DNA of 9,047 nucleotides from CAVZLD01 sp964522605 (GCA_964522605.1 CAZFWV010000284.1:1-9047); one strand, 5' to 3'; positions 1 to 6,106 are shown, counted from the stretch's first letter. The notes: a model not told the origin generated them from the letters alone. Numbers and translations are program-made.

Positions 1-10
1 CCGCCCTCTC

Positions 11-45
11 CAGGCCTGTCGGCCTGACTCTCCCAGAGGGAGAGT
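11..45. repeat. Two adjacent short palindromes
   Basis: CAGGCC (11-16) and GGCCTG (21-26) form a perfect 6-bp inverted repeat around TGTC. One base later, ACTCTCCC (27-34) and GGGAGAGT (38-45) form a perfect 8-bp inverted repeat around AGA. No reading frame here looks coding. The second motif resembles GC-rich dispersed palindromes that I recall from planctomycete genomes, but copy number cannot be judged from one window. The pair sits downstream of the minus-strand pectate lyase gene. It could contribute a transcript-end structure, although no T-run follows on either strand. Confidence 0.6.
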
Positions 46-58
46 GAATTCTGTTTCG

Positions 59-88
59 CTCGTTCCCAGGCAGGAGCCTGGGAACGAG
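59..88. repeat. Perfect 13-bp hairpin (REP-like dispersed palindrome)
   Basis: CTCGTTCCCAGGC at 59-71 and its exact reverse complement at 76-88 enclose the four-base loop AGGA. The structure is too long and too GC-rich to be chance, and its sequence resembles a palindrome I recall as dispersed in planctomycete genomes. It lies 143 bases beyond the stop of the minus-strand pectate lyase gene. A transcript-stabilising or terminating hairpin is possible, but no U-tract follows. A mobile REP-like origin is an inference. Confidence 0.65.
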
Positions 89-230
89 AACGTCTGCACG
101 TCCTCAACGGCACACGTCCGTTCACCGCGCGCCACCCGCAGACACCACGCGACGCCCAACCGGCTGCTACACACGACGCACAAGCGGCTGCTCCGCAGTC
201 TTGGACGACGACCTGGCGACTCAAGTTCCG
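89..230. other. Non-coding spacer downstream of pectate lyase gene
   Basis: The stretch between the 59-88 hairpin and the pectate lyase stop codon holds no convincing gene. A frame on the plus strand is open here, but its arginine/serine/histidine-rich translation looks like non-coding GC-rich DNA and it runs into the antisense of the pectate lyase gene. The only structure I see is a pair of GGCTGCT direct repeats about 25 bases apart. Confidence 0.5.
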
Positions 231-1316
231 TCAGCGGCCATCTTTTCGGCGAGCTTTCCAGGCGGGGTAGTCCCGCTGCAGGAGATCCTGGGGGGCCTGA
301 GTGTACCAGGCATAGCCGACTCGGCGCTCATGCTCGATCTCGGCAAGTTGGTACTTCACGATGCCATCGCGGCCGCAGAAGATCGGCCGATTGGTCCCGA
401 TCTCGTAGAATCGCGCCCAAAGCGGCGGCGCGGTCGGGTCGGCCACAATGACCTTGTCGTAGCCTTTGGGAAGAGTGGGATCCGGTCTCTCGATTTGTCG
501 AATCCCGTTTAACTGAACGTGCTGAAACCAAGCCACCGAATCCTCGATCGACGCGACCGTCTCGGGAGAGGGGTTCTCGATCGACATCAGAAACTGCACG
601 ATGCCCACGCTTTCACTACCGCTGAGTGAGATCTTTTCGTAGGAACGGGCTGGGGCGGGCTGCAAAGTGACTTCATCATGTTGTGCGCACCACACCGTGC
701 GTTGACCATTAACGATCACCTGGCATTTCAAGATACAGTCGATCCCGTTCTCAATCGCCGCCGCGGCTCGCTGACGTCGCGGCAGATCGACGAATCCGTA
801 GGGTGAATCGGCCTGAGCGACGTCGCGCAACAGCTGCAGCACACCGATCATCGCACCGTCATTGAAGGTGATGTGTCGCGAATAGCCGCGTGGAAGGGGA
901 AAGATCTGCGGCCAGCCACCGTTCTCGTATTGGGCCTGGAGCAGGTAGTCGAGACCGCGGAGGAACGCTTGCTCATGGCGAGGCAAATGCGCGGCATCGT
1001 AGACGCGGGCCAGGAACCGCAGCGGACGTACGGTAGCACCATTGTCAATCGTGCTATCCGCGCGGCCTTTATCGCGAACTAACGCATCCTGTTCGGCATC
1101 ACTGAGCACGCGTGACATCTCGATGTTCTTTGGCCAACCGCCTGTATCACGCTGGTACAACAGCACATAATCCGCGATCCGAATTGCCTCGGCTTCGGAG
1201 TACCAATCGGCGGGCTGGCGTAAACACGATTTCCACGACACGGTTGGCTCGTCGGCTAGGAGGGTAGCGCTGCACAACAACAACAAGGTGACCGCCATTG
1301 GAATCTTTCCGTTCAT
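231..1316 (-). CDS. Secreted pectate lyase, polysaccharide lyase family 10
   Basis: Predicted to cleave polygalacturonate (de-esterified pectin) by calcium-dependent beta-elimination outside the cytoplasm. The 361-residue product starts with a hydrophobic signal peptide (about 1-21, cleavage after LLA). The rest is one catalytic domain with family-typical motifs in order: QRDTGGWPKN (55-64), TIDNGAT (89-95), NGGWPQ (132-137), ITFNDGAM (149-156), WCAQHDEVTLQ followed by PARSYE (209-227), and RFYEIGTNRPIFCGRDG (302-318). From memory of the Cellvibrio Pel10A structure, Asp91, Asp153, Arg224 and Arg310 match its Asp389, Asp451, catalytic Arg524 and Arg610. The 62-residue spacing of the aspartates and the 86-residue spacing of the arginines agree. 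There is no carbohydrate-binding module. The ATG follows a GGGGAG purine run only a few bases upstream. The gene stands alone, with no transporter or regulator beside it. Confidence 0.93.
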   Translation of the reverse strand: MNGKIPMAVTLLLLCSATLLADEPTVSWKSCLRQPADWYSEAEAIRIADYVLLYQRDTGGWPKNIEMSRVLSDAEQDALVRDKGRADSTIDNGATVRPLRFLARVYDAAHLPRHEQAFLRGLDYLLQAQYENGGWPQIFPLPRGYSRHITFNDGAMIGVLQLLRDVAQADSPYGFVDLPRRQRAAAAIENGIDCILKCQVIVNGQRTVWCAQHDEVTLQPAPARSYEKISLSGSESVGIVQFLMSIENPSPETVASIEDSVAWFQHVQLNGIRQIERPDPTLPKGYDKVIVADPTAPPLWARFYEIGTNRPIFCGRDGIVKYQLAEIEHERRVGYAWYTQAPQDLLQRDYPAWKARRKDGR

Positions 1317-1672
1317 CGCTCCCCGTGCGAATCCAGCTTCGAAAGGGATATCAGCAGGAGCCGCACACGGGAGTCACTGGGTGCCCTGCTCGCCATTCTA
1401 CAACACATTTCAAACATCATTCGGGAGCGCGAGGCTGGCCTGTTGAGAATCTGACAGGCTCGTCCGTAGCGGACTCGATCAACTCTGGCTCCCCTCGCTC
1501 CGTTTCGAGGAGAGGGGTCGGGGGAGAAGGGAGCGAGGATTTTGGTATGGTTATCGCCTGCCATCGCCTTCGGTATACAATATGCGCAATGAAGGAGCTG
1601 CGGTCACTTGCGAGGTCGCCATGGGGGCGATCGACCTCGATTACCACTGGTGGTGGACAAGGGAGCCGAACC
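1317..1672. other. Divergent intergenic region with repeats
   Basis: This 356-base spacer separates the minus-strand pectate lyase from the plus-strand 62-residue protein, so both promoters should lie here. I find no strong sigma-70 match for either. TATACAAT at 1574-1581 is the best -10-like element facing right, but no good -35 sits at the right distance. GCCTGT (1438-1443) and ACAGGC (1454-1459) form a 6-bp inverted repeat. GTCCG-TAG-CGGAC at 1462-1474 is another small palindrome. A GC-rich repeat follows at 1491-1538. A frame spanning 1298-1672 is open on the plus strand but has no coding character. Confidence 0.55.
1491..1538. repeat. GC-rich interrupted palindrome, probable dispersed repeat
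   Basis: CCTCGCTCC at 1493-1501 pairs perfectly with GGAGCGAGG at 1530-1538. Inside this, CCCCTC at 1491-1496 can alternatively pair with GAGGGG at 1512-1517, so two mutually exclusive hairpins are possible. The general pattern (CCCCTCGCTCC, a short centre, GAGAGGGGTCGGGGG) resembles repeats I recall as common between genes in planctomycetes. Function is unknown. It lies about 130 bases upstream of the 62-residue gene. Confidence 0.5.
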
Positions 1673-1861
1673 ATGAAGCTCGAGCTGAATGAGGAAGAGT
1701 ATCGGTTGCTCGTAGGGTTGTTGGAAAGTCGCATCGAGGAACTGCATCCCGAGATTCGTCGTAGTCGGGAACGCGACTTCAAGGAACATCTGAAGCACGA
1801 GCTGGATTGCTTGGTCATCGTGCTGGAACGTCTGAAGGAAAACGCCGTTTCTCTCAGTTAG
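1673..1861 (+). CDS. Small conserved-type hypothetical protein, 62 residues
   Basis: An ATG at 1673 is preceded by AAGGGAG (1659-1665) with a seven-base spacer, a textbook ribosome binding site that fixes the start and excludes the much longer upstream extension of the same frame. The product (begins MKLELNEEEYRLLVGLLESR) is highly charged and almost certainly helical. It opens with a short beta-like LELNEEE segment, followed by two amphipathic helices rich in Glu, Arg, Leu and Lys. It lacks a signal peptide, membrane segment or cysteine motif. It resembles small bacterial proteins of about 60-75 residues with an ELxxxExxLLxxxLES pattern and no assigned function; I recall these only in general terms. 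It is flanked by the pectate lyase (divergent) and, 202 bases on, the PEP-CTERM gene. A regulatory or antitoxin-like role would be a guess. Confidence 0.75.
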   Translation: MKLELNEEEYRLLVGLLESRIEELHPEIRRSRERDFKEHLKHELDCLVIVLERLKENAVSLS

Positions 1862-1975
1862 GGCCTGCGAGCCAGGGCAGCGGCGGGGTGAATCGACGGT
1901 GTTGCGGCGACGGTCTAAGAGCGGACGCCGACCGCTGGAAATCTGTTCCGATCGACCACCTTGCGGTCCTTCTGG

Positions 1976-2003
1976 TTGCCTCTGCATGCGTCCGGACTAT
2001 ACT
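1976..2003 (+). promoter_or_regulatory. Candidate sigma-70 promoter for the PEP-CTERM gene
   Basis: TTGCCT at 1976-1981 (4 of 6 to TTGACA) and TATACT at 1998-2003 (5 of 6 to TATAAT) are separated by 16 bases. Transcription would begin near 2010 and give a leader of about 54 bases to the ATG at 2064. This is the best promoter match I found in the window. It has not been tested against planctomycete promoter data. Confidence 0.45.
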
Positions 2004-2063
2004 GCTGGGACTTCCACCCAAGCGACGTCCAGAAATCTTGACACCGCATGCGAGGGACTTGCT

Positions 2064-3413
2064 ATGAGACCGAGCCGAGATCTGCTGCTGATTGTCGCGA
2101 CCATCTTGGTCATACCCCAGTTCGCGTTTTCGCAATTCTGGGAAGACGACTTCAATACGGACACGTCGCAGGTTTACGACGTGCTGATCTTCACCGAGGG
2201 ACGCGACCGCGTTGAATTCGCCTACGACTACAGCCAGGTCGGGATCCCGGAAGCTCCAAACTCGACCAATGGGGGAACCACCGGCGTCCGATTCTCGGTC
2301 AACGATGACTTTCCAGATACGGTTCCGCAGACCACAGGCGTTCAGATCGTTCCCACCGGTCTGGAGGAAATCCTGGAAGACAATGATTTCGAGTTCACCA
2401 TCACTTACGACCTGTGGATGAACGTGAATGGCCCCTTACCCGCCGGAGGAACAGGATCGACCGAGGCGATGATGGTTGGTGTGGGCTTCAGTGGATTGGA
2501 TCCAATTGAGGCGGGAAATACAGACGGTACTTACTTCACGCTGACCGGTGAGGGAGGCGCCGCCACCGATGTGCGGTCGTTTTCCACGAATGTTGGATAC
2601 AACGGAAGTAATCCGGACGGGACCCCAATCAATGTCTCTGATAGCCTTGAGGATCCCTACTTCGCAGAGATTTTTCCGGGAGGCATCGACGTATCGACGC
2701 TTCCTGTCCAAGGTGGTGTAGACAATCAGACAGGTATTACGGATGCGGGGCAAATGGCATTCGAGTGGCATCAAGTCCGCGTGGACGTCCGCGACAATGT
2801 TGTAAGCTTCTACGTCGACGACTTGCTGATTGCTCGGGAAGTGGAGGCTTGGGTGGAAGGGAACATCTTCGTGGGATACGCAGATTACTTCTCTAGCGTT
2901 TCCGACTTTCCCGAGTGGCACTTCAGTATTGTTGACAACCTGAAAGTCTTCCCGCCGCTGATCGGTGACTTCAATCGCAATGGCGTTCTCGACGCGCCGG
3001 ACATTGATCTGTTGTCGGCGGAGGTTCGAGAGCCGACGGGGAACCTCGAGTATGACCTCAATGGTGACGAAGACGTCACAAATGAAGACCGAATCATCTG
3101 GGTGACCGATCCAAACCTGGCGAACACATACTTCGGCGACGCGAATCTCGACGGACAGTTCAACACGGGCGATTTCGTGCTTGTGCTCTCCGCAGGCGAG
3201 TATGAAGATGGCATTCCGGAGAACTCGACGTGGGCCACCGGAGATTGGAACGGCGACGCCGACTTCGATACGGGTGATCTCGTATTGGCTCTATCGGACG
3301 GTGGCTATGAGCTGGGTCCGCGAGCGGGAGTCCTGGCGGTTCCCGAACCCTCGTCGATCCTGCTTGCGCTGATTGGGCTCGGCTTGCTCGCCGTCAACCG
3401 GCGAAGATCGTAG
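2064..3413 (+). CDS. Secreted PEP-CTERM protein with dockerin-like Ca-binding repeats
   Basis: The 449-residue product has a signal peptide (about 1-23, ending QFAFS). A beta-rich region of about 270 residues follows, whose end (DNVVSFYVDDLLIAREVE, near 244-261) recalls concanavalin/LamG-like jelly-roll folds. Next come four EF-hand-type calcium loops at 302-313, 331-342, 359-370 and 394-405. The C-terminus is a sorting signal: VPEPS (426-430), a hydrophobic span (431-444) and RRRS. Loops 3 and 4 lie in a visible internal duplication (GDANLDGQFNTGD versus GDWNGDADFDTGD, each followed by a VLxLS-like stretch). PEP-CTERM proteins are processed by exosortase-type enzymes and end up at the envelope or exopolymer. 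No exosortase is in this window. The start at 2064 is chosen because GAGGG lies seven bases upstream and a signal peptide follows directly; a GTG 165 bases earlier adds only charged residues. The ligand is unknown. Confidence 0.88.
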   Translation: MRPSRDLLLIVATILVIPQFAFSQFWEDDFNTDTSQVYDVLIFTEGRDRVEFAYDYSQVGIPEAPNSTNGGTTGVRFSVNDDFPDTVPQTTGVQIVPTGLEEILEDNDFEFTITYDLWMNVNGPLPAGGTGSTEAMMVGVGFSGLDPIEAGNTDGTYFTLTGEGGAATDVRSFSTNVGYNGSNPDGTPINVSDSLEDPYFAEIFPGGIDVSTLPVQGGVDNQTGITDAGQMAFEWHQVRVDVRDNVVSFYVDDLLIAREVEAWVEGNIFVGYADYFSSVSDFPEWHFSIVDNLKVFPPLIGDFNRNGVLDAPDIDLLSAEVREPTGNLEYDLNGDEDVTNEDRIIWVTDPNLANTYFGDANLDGQFNTGDFVLVLSAGEYEDGIPENSTWATGDWNGDADFDTGDLVLALSDGGYELGPRAGVLAVPEPSSILLALIGLGLLAVNRRRS

Positions 3414-3455
3414 GCCAATCAATCTTGGTCGAGAGTCCCTGCGCGGCCCTCAAGA

Positions 3456-3479
3456 TTCAATTCAGGGAGTCGAATTGAA
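3456..3479. repeat. Small inverted repeat after the PEP-CTERM gene
   Basis: TTCAATTC at 3456-3463 and GAATTGAA at 3472-3479 form a perfect 8-bp stem with an eight-base loop, 43 bases beyond the PEP-CTERM stop codon. It is AT-rich and lacks a T-run, so it is at best a weak terminator candidate. It borders the larger palindrome that starts at 3482. Confidence 0.4.
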
Positions 3480-3481
3480 GC

Positions 3482-3565
3482 AGAAACCACGGATTGGACG
3501 GAGGTAACGGATCGATACGGATCAATCCGTCTTTATCCGTTTCCTCCGTTGCATCCGTGGTTTCT
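3482..3565. repeat. 84-base near-palindrome with mirrored ACGGAT boxes
   Basis: The outer arms AGAAACCACGGAT (3482-3494) and ATCCGTGGTTTCT (3553-3565) are exact reverse complements. Inside, the next 18 bases on each side match at 14 positions, and ACGGAT/ATCCGT (3517-3522/3525-3530) closes the centre around CA. Left-arm boxes start at 3489, 3498 (ACGGAG), 3507 and 3517. Right-arm boxes start at 3525, 3535, 3544 (CTCCGT) and 3553. The 9-10 base spacing is mirrored. It lies between two convergent genes and could act as a bidirectional terminator or a non-autonomous palindromic repeat. I recall similar ACCACGGAT repeats in planctomycetes and other phyla, but that needs a genome search. Confidence 0.75.
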
Positions 3566-3577
3566 CTTTCCGCATCA

Positions 3578-3694
3578 AGATTGGATTTCGGTCCGGTTCT
3601 TCTTGGCCAGATGCGATTGCCCGACCTGCTGTGCCGCAGCCTGTGCGACCGTGTGCTTGTAGACTAACCCCGGCTCACGAAACCGAATGATTCT
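3578..3694 (-). pseudogene. Possible gene remnant (39 open codons, no start)
   Basis: Downstream of the permease on the minus strand, a 39-codon stop-to-stop frame reads in part VAQAAAQQVGQSHLAKKNR, which looks like a protein helix more than random spacer. It overlaps the last codons of the permease in another frame and ends at a TGA (3575-3577), ten bases short of the large palindrome. There is no ATG, GTG or TTG start with a ribosome binding site. It may be a decayed gene end or chance; an open frame of this size is not rare in GC-rich DNA. Confidence 0.2.
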
Positions 3695-5141
3695 TCAGCC
3701 GCGACAGGCCATACAGGATCAGGCCCAAGGCGATCGGGACGATGCCCAACAGCGCCAAGAGCCGTGCGTAATCCAGGCTGCTGTAGAGCATGTAAACGCA
3801 CATGCCGCAGAAGACGAGTGGAGGTATCGGATATAGCGGGATTCTGAACGGGCGAGCCCGCTGGCCGTCGGTCCAACGCAGCACAAAAATTGCGATTCCC
3901 GTTAACAGGAAGAAGGCCCAAAAGACGGGCGCCGTACCGGCGACCAGCGTGTCGAATCCTCCAAAGTATCGGTCCCACGGCAAGCCGGATAGACCCAGTT
4001 GCGCCAGCCCCGCATCAAACAGATTGCGTCCTTGGGGCGTGCCGACACCAAAAATCAAAATCAACGCGATCGCTCCCTGAACCAGCAGCGAAGCGACGGG
4101 GGCTCCCTTCTCCGAACTCCACTTTCCCAGCCAGGCGAACAGTCGGTGGTCTTCGCCGACGGTGGCATAAACACGGGATCCGGCCAGGATCATTCCATTG
4201 ATCGCTCCGAGTGCCGAGATCATCACGAGAATACTGATTGCTTGCGCGCCCCAGGATCCGACCGCCTGATGACGTTGCAGGACATCGGCCGCCGGAGTCG
4301 CACTATTACGCGCGGCGTCGAACCCCAAAACGGCGAGGTACGCAGTGTTCACCGCCAAATAGATCGCTGTGATCCCGATCAGTCCCAGAATCAGGGCCCG
4401 CGGCAGGTTGCGACGCAGGTCGCGGACTTCCGCAGCGACGAACACGGCATCGTTCCATCCACCGTAGGCGTAGAGCACAAAGACGAGAGCGAGCCCCAAA
4501 CTGGCGCCGCTTTCCTTGGGAATCTCGATTGTGCTTCGAAACACATCGCCGCTTCCCCAGAGCATTCCCGCCACGACAACTCCGACGAGGCCCAAAACCT
4601 TTGCGGAACTCAATACATTCTGCAGCACCTTGCCAAAAAACACACCGAACAGATTCAGCAGCGTGATCGTGGTAACCGCGGCTGCAGCGATCCAGGCCTT
4701 CTCCGTCTCCGGTCGCTGCCACAAACCGGCCGCATAGTCGGCGAAGGCGTAGGCCATCGCGCCGATACTGCCGGTCAGAATAACGGACAGTTGTGCCCAA
4801 CCGAACAGAAAGCCACTCCATCGGCCGTATGCGCGACTTAGATATTCGTAGTCGCCCCCGTTGCGCGGATAGGTCGTTGCCAACTCGGCATAGCAGAGTG
4901 CACCGAAGAGGCACAGAACGCCACCCAACAACCAGATTCCGAGGGCTTGCCACGGTCCGGAGACGTTTTGGAAAACCATCGAGGGTGTGCGGAAGATTGC
5001 CGTACCGACCACGATCCCCACGATGATGCTGACAGCATCCCACATTCCCAGATGATTCGAAATCGCGGGTTGTTCGACGACTTCGTCCGCTGCCCGGAGC
5101 GAGCGATCTCCCGGACCGGGCAGTTCATTCACATTCCGCAT
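3675..5141 (-). CDS. APC-family amino acid permease (LAT/SteT-like)
   Basis: The 488-residue polytopic membrane protein is of the amino acid-polyamine-organocation superfamily, predicted to carry an amino acid or similar small solute by symport or exchange across the inner membrane. I count about 12 hydrophobic spans from residue 34 to 480 after a polar N-terminus. The first span contains the unwound-helix motif GIVVGTAIF (42-50), a variant of the usual GSGIF. CYAELATTYPRNGGDYEYL (83-101) is the conserved loop after TM2, and YAYGGWNDAVFVAAEVRD (224-241) is the TM6 substrate-site region followed by RNLPRAL. These features point to the LAT/SteT-like branch; the substrate cannot be read. The ATG at 5141 has AGGAAGG nine bases upstream, at the very end of the preceding methyltransferase gene and only 14 bases from its stop. 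The two are very likely co-transcribed and translationally coupled. Confidence 0.9.
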   Translation of the reverse strand: MRNVNELPGPGDRSLRAADEVVEQPAISNHLGMWDAVSIIVGIVVGTAIFRTPSMVFQNVSGPWQALGIWLLGGVLCLFGALCYAELATTYPRNGGDYEYLSRAYGRWSGFLFGWAQLSVILTGSIGAMAYAFADYAAGLWQRPETEKAWIAAAAVTTITLLNLFGVFFGKVLQNVLSSAKVLGLVGVVVAGMLWGSGDVFRSTIEIPKESGASLGLALVFVLYAYGGWNDAVFVAAEVRDLRRNLPRALILGLIGITAIYLAVNTAYLAVLGFDAARNSATPAADVLQRHQAVGSWGAQAISILVMISALGAINGMILAGSRVYATVGEDHRLFAWLGKWSSEKGAPVASLLVQGAIALILIFGVGTPQGRNLFDAGLAQLGLSGLPWDRYFGGFDTLVAGTAPVFWAFFLLTGIAIFVLRWTDGQRARPFRIPLYPIPPLVFCGMCVYMLYSSLDYARLLALLGIVPIALGLILYGLSRLKNHSVS

Positions 5142-5159
5142 CGAATTGCGCCTTCCTAA
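5142..5159 (-). promoter_or_regulatory. Coupling ribosome binding site at the gene junction
   Basis: On the minus strand, TAGGAAGG combines the TAG stop codon of the methyltransferase gene (5156-5158) with the AGGAAGG ribosome binding site of the permease, nine bases before its ATG. A ribosome terminating on the first gene would sit on the initiation site of the second. No promoter fits in the 14-base gap. Confidence 0.65.
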
Positions 5160-6106
5160 CGTTTCTTCATCGTCACGCCGACTCCACTGCCCTCCATATA
5201 GAGAAAGGCGGTTTCCAGCTCGGGGTTGGACGTGATGGCTTTCACATAGTTTGCGTCTGCCTGTCGCACGTTCATATTGTGGGCGATGATCAGACCGCCG
5301 GGTCGAACGAGAGGCACGAGTTTGTCCAGGTAGTCAAGATAACCTTCCTTGTCGGCATCCAGGAACAGCACGTCAATCGGTTCGGTATGTTGTTTGACGG
5401 TTTCGTGAGCATCTCCCACAATCAACGTGATCAATTCATCGACTCCGGCACGCCGAAAATTTTCCTGGGCGACTTGGGCACGCTGCTCGTCGATCTCATG
5501 GGTAAACAGGTGGCCGCCCGTTTTGCGCAGGGCGAGTGCGAACCAGATGCCGGACTCCCCGGTGGAAGTGCCGATTTCGACGACACGTTTGGCACCGACC
5601 GACTCCGTCAGCAGGCGGAGCAATCGTCCGTCGGTCGGCGGCACGTTGGCGAACCGTTCTCCCTGCTGTGCTTCTTCCAATGCCGCTAGGATTTTGCGTT
5701 CCTCGTCATCTTTCGGTATTGGCGCGGCGTCGAACATGCCTTGGTCACCGCCCCGTGCCAGGGGACCACGCCCGGGACCTCCGGGGCCTGGTGGACGACC
5801 CGGCGGAAAATCGCCCTGCGGCCCTCGTCCGCCGAACGGCATCAGTTCCCGCAATTCATCCATCGTGAGTTGACCGTCTTGACTGGCATCGAGTTCCTTC
5901 AGCTTCGCCGACGCACCGCTGATTTCGTCGGCAGAGAGCGTTCCATCGGAGTTCGTGTCAAAGAGCCGCAAGATCGGGTTCATGCGCGGCCCTCCCTCTC
6001 GATCTCGGGGCAGACCCCCGCCCCGCTGCGGTGGTTGAGCAGAGGCTAGTTGGATCCCGACAGCCAGCATCACCAAAGGCACCAGGGAAAGCAGGCGAGC
6101 CTTCAT
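5156..6106 (-). CDS. Exported EF-hand / SAM-dependent O-methyltransferase fusion
   Basis: 316 residues in three parts. First is a signal peptide (1-23, ending ASA, then QPPQ). Second are two canonical EF-hand loops (Asp50-Glu61, DTNSDGTLSADE; Asp73-Glu84, DASQDGQLTMDE) and a Pro/Gly/Arg-rich linker (about 91-120). Third, from about 130, is a complete class I methyltransferase of the caffeoyl-CoA/catechol OMT type (Methyltransf_3/24). Methyltransferase motifs: VVEIGTSTGESG (175-186, SAM binding), acidic Glu204 in THEID, GDAHE (231-235), LDADKEGYLDYL (249-260) and PGGLIIAHN (269-277). Asp250 and Asn277 match divalent-metal ligands of plant CCoAOMT; the third, Asp189 there, is His276 here at identical spacing. 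The ATG at 6106 has GGAGAA five bases upstream. An internal ATG at 5737 (Met124) would give a cytoplasmic form but has a poor ribosome binding site. The acceptor is unknown. It is the first gene of an operon with the permease. Confidence 0.88.
   Translation of the reverse strand: MKARLLSLVPLVMLAVGIQLASAQPPQRGGGLPRDREGGPRMNPILRLFDTNSDGTLSADEISGASAKLKELDASQDGQLTMDELRELMPFGGRGPQGDFPPGRPPGPGGPGRGPLARGGDQGMFDAAPIPKDDEERKILAALEEAQQGERFANVPPTDGRLLRLLTESVGAKRVVEIGTSTGESGIWFALALRKTGGHLFTHEIDEQRAQVAQENFRRAGVDELITLIVGDAHETVKQHTEPIDVLFLDADKEGYLDYLDKLVPLVRPGGLIIAHNMNVRQADANYVKAITSNPELETAFLYMEGSGVGVTMKKR

Noticed and set aside
1298..1672. Upstream extension of the 62-residue gene to a 187-residue product
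   Set aside because: The extension overlaps the pectate lyase start on the other strand and crosses a GC-rich repeat. Its composition is erratic, and a strong ribosome binding site sits directly before the ATG at 1673.
1899..2063. GTG start giving a 504-residue PEP-CTERM protein
   Set aside because: The added 55 residues are Arg/Cys/Pro-rich and would bury the signal peptide. They also overlap the candidate promoter. The ATG at 2064 has a good ribosome binding site.
3489..3558. CRISPR-like array from repeated ACGGAT/ATCCGT boxes
   Set aside because: The units are six bases at 9-10 base spacing and reverse orientation at the centre. There are no 23-40 base direct repeats with unique spacers and no cas gene.
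3999..4841. Long plus-strand frame of 280 codons
   Set aside because: It is antisense to the APC permease, whose membrane motifs are clear. Its Gln/Arg/Asp-rich translation is a typical shadow of a hydrophobic gene.
5427..5873. Plus-strand frame of 148 codons rich in Ser, Arg, Pro and Gly
   Set aside because: It is antisense to the methyltransferase gene, and its low-complexity tail merely mirrors the Pro/Gly linker of that gene.
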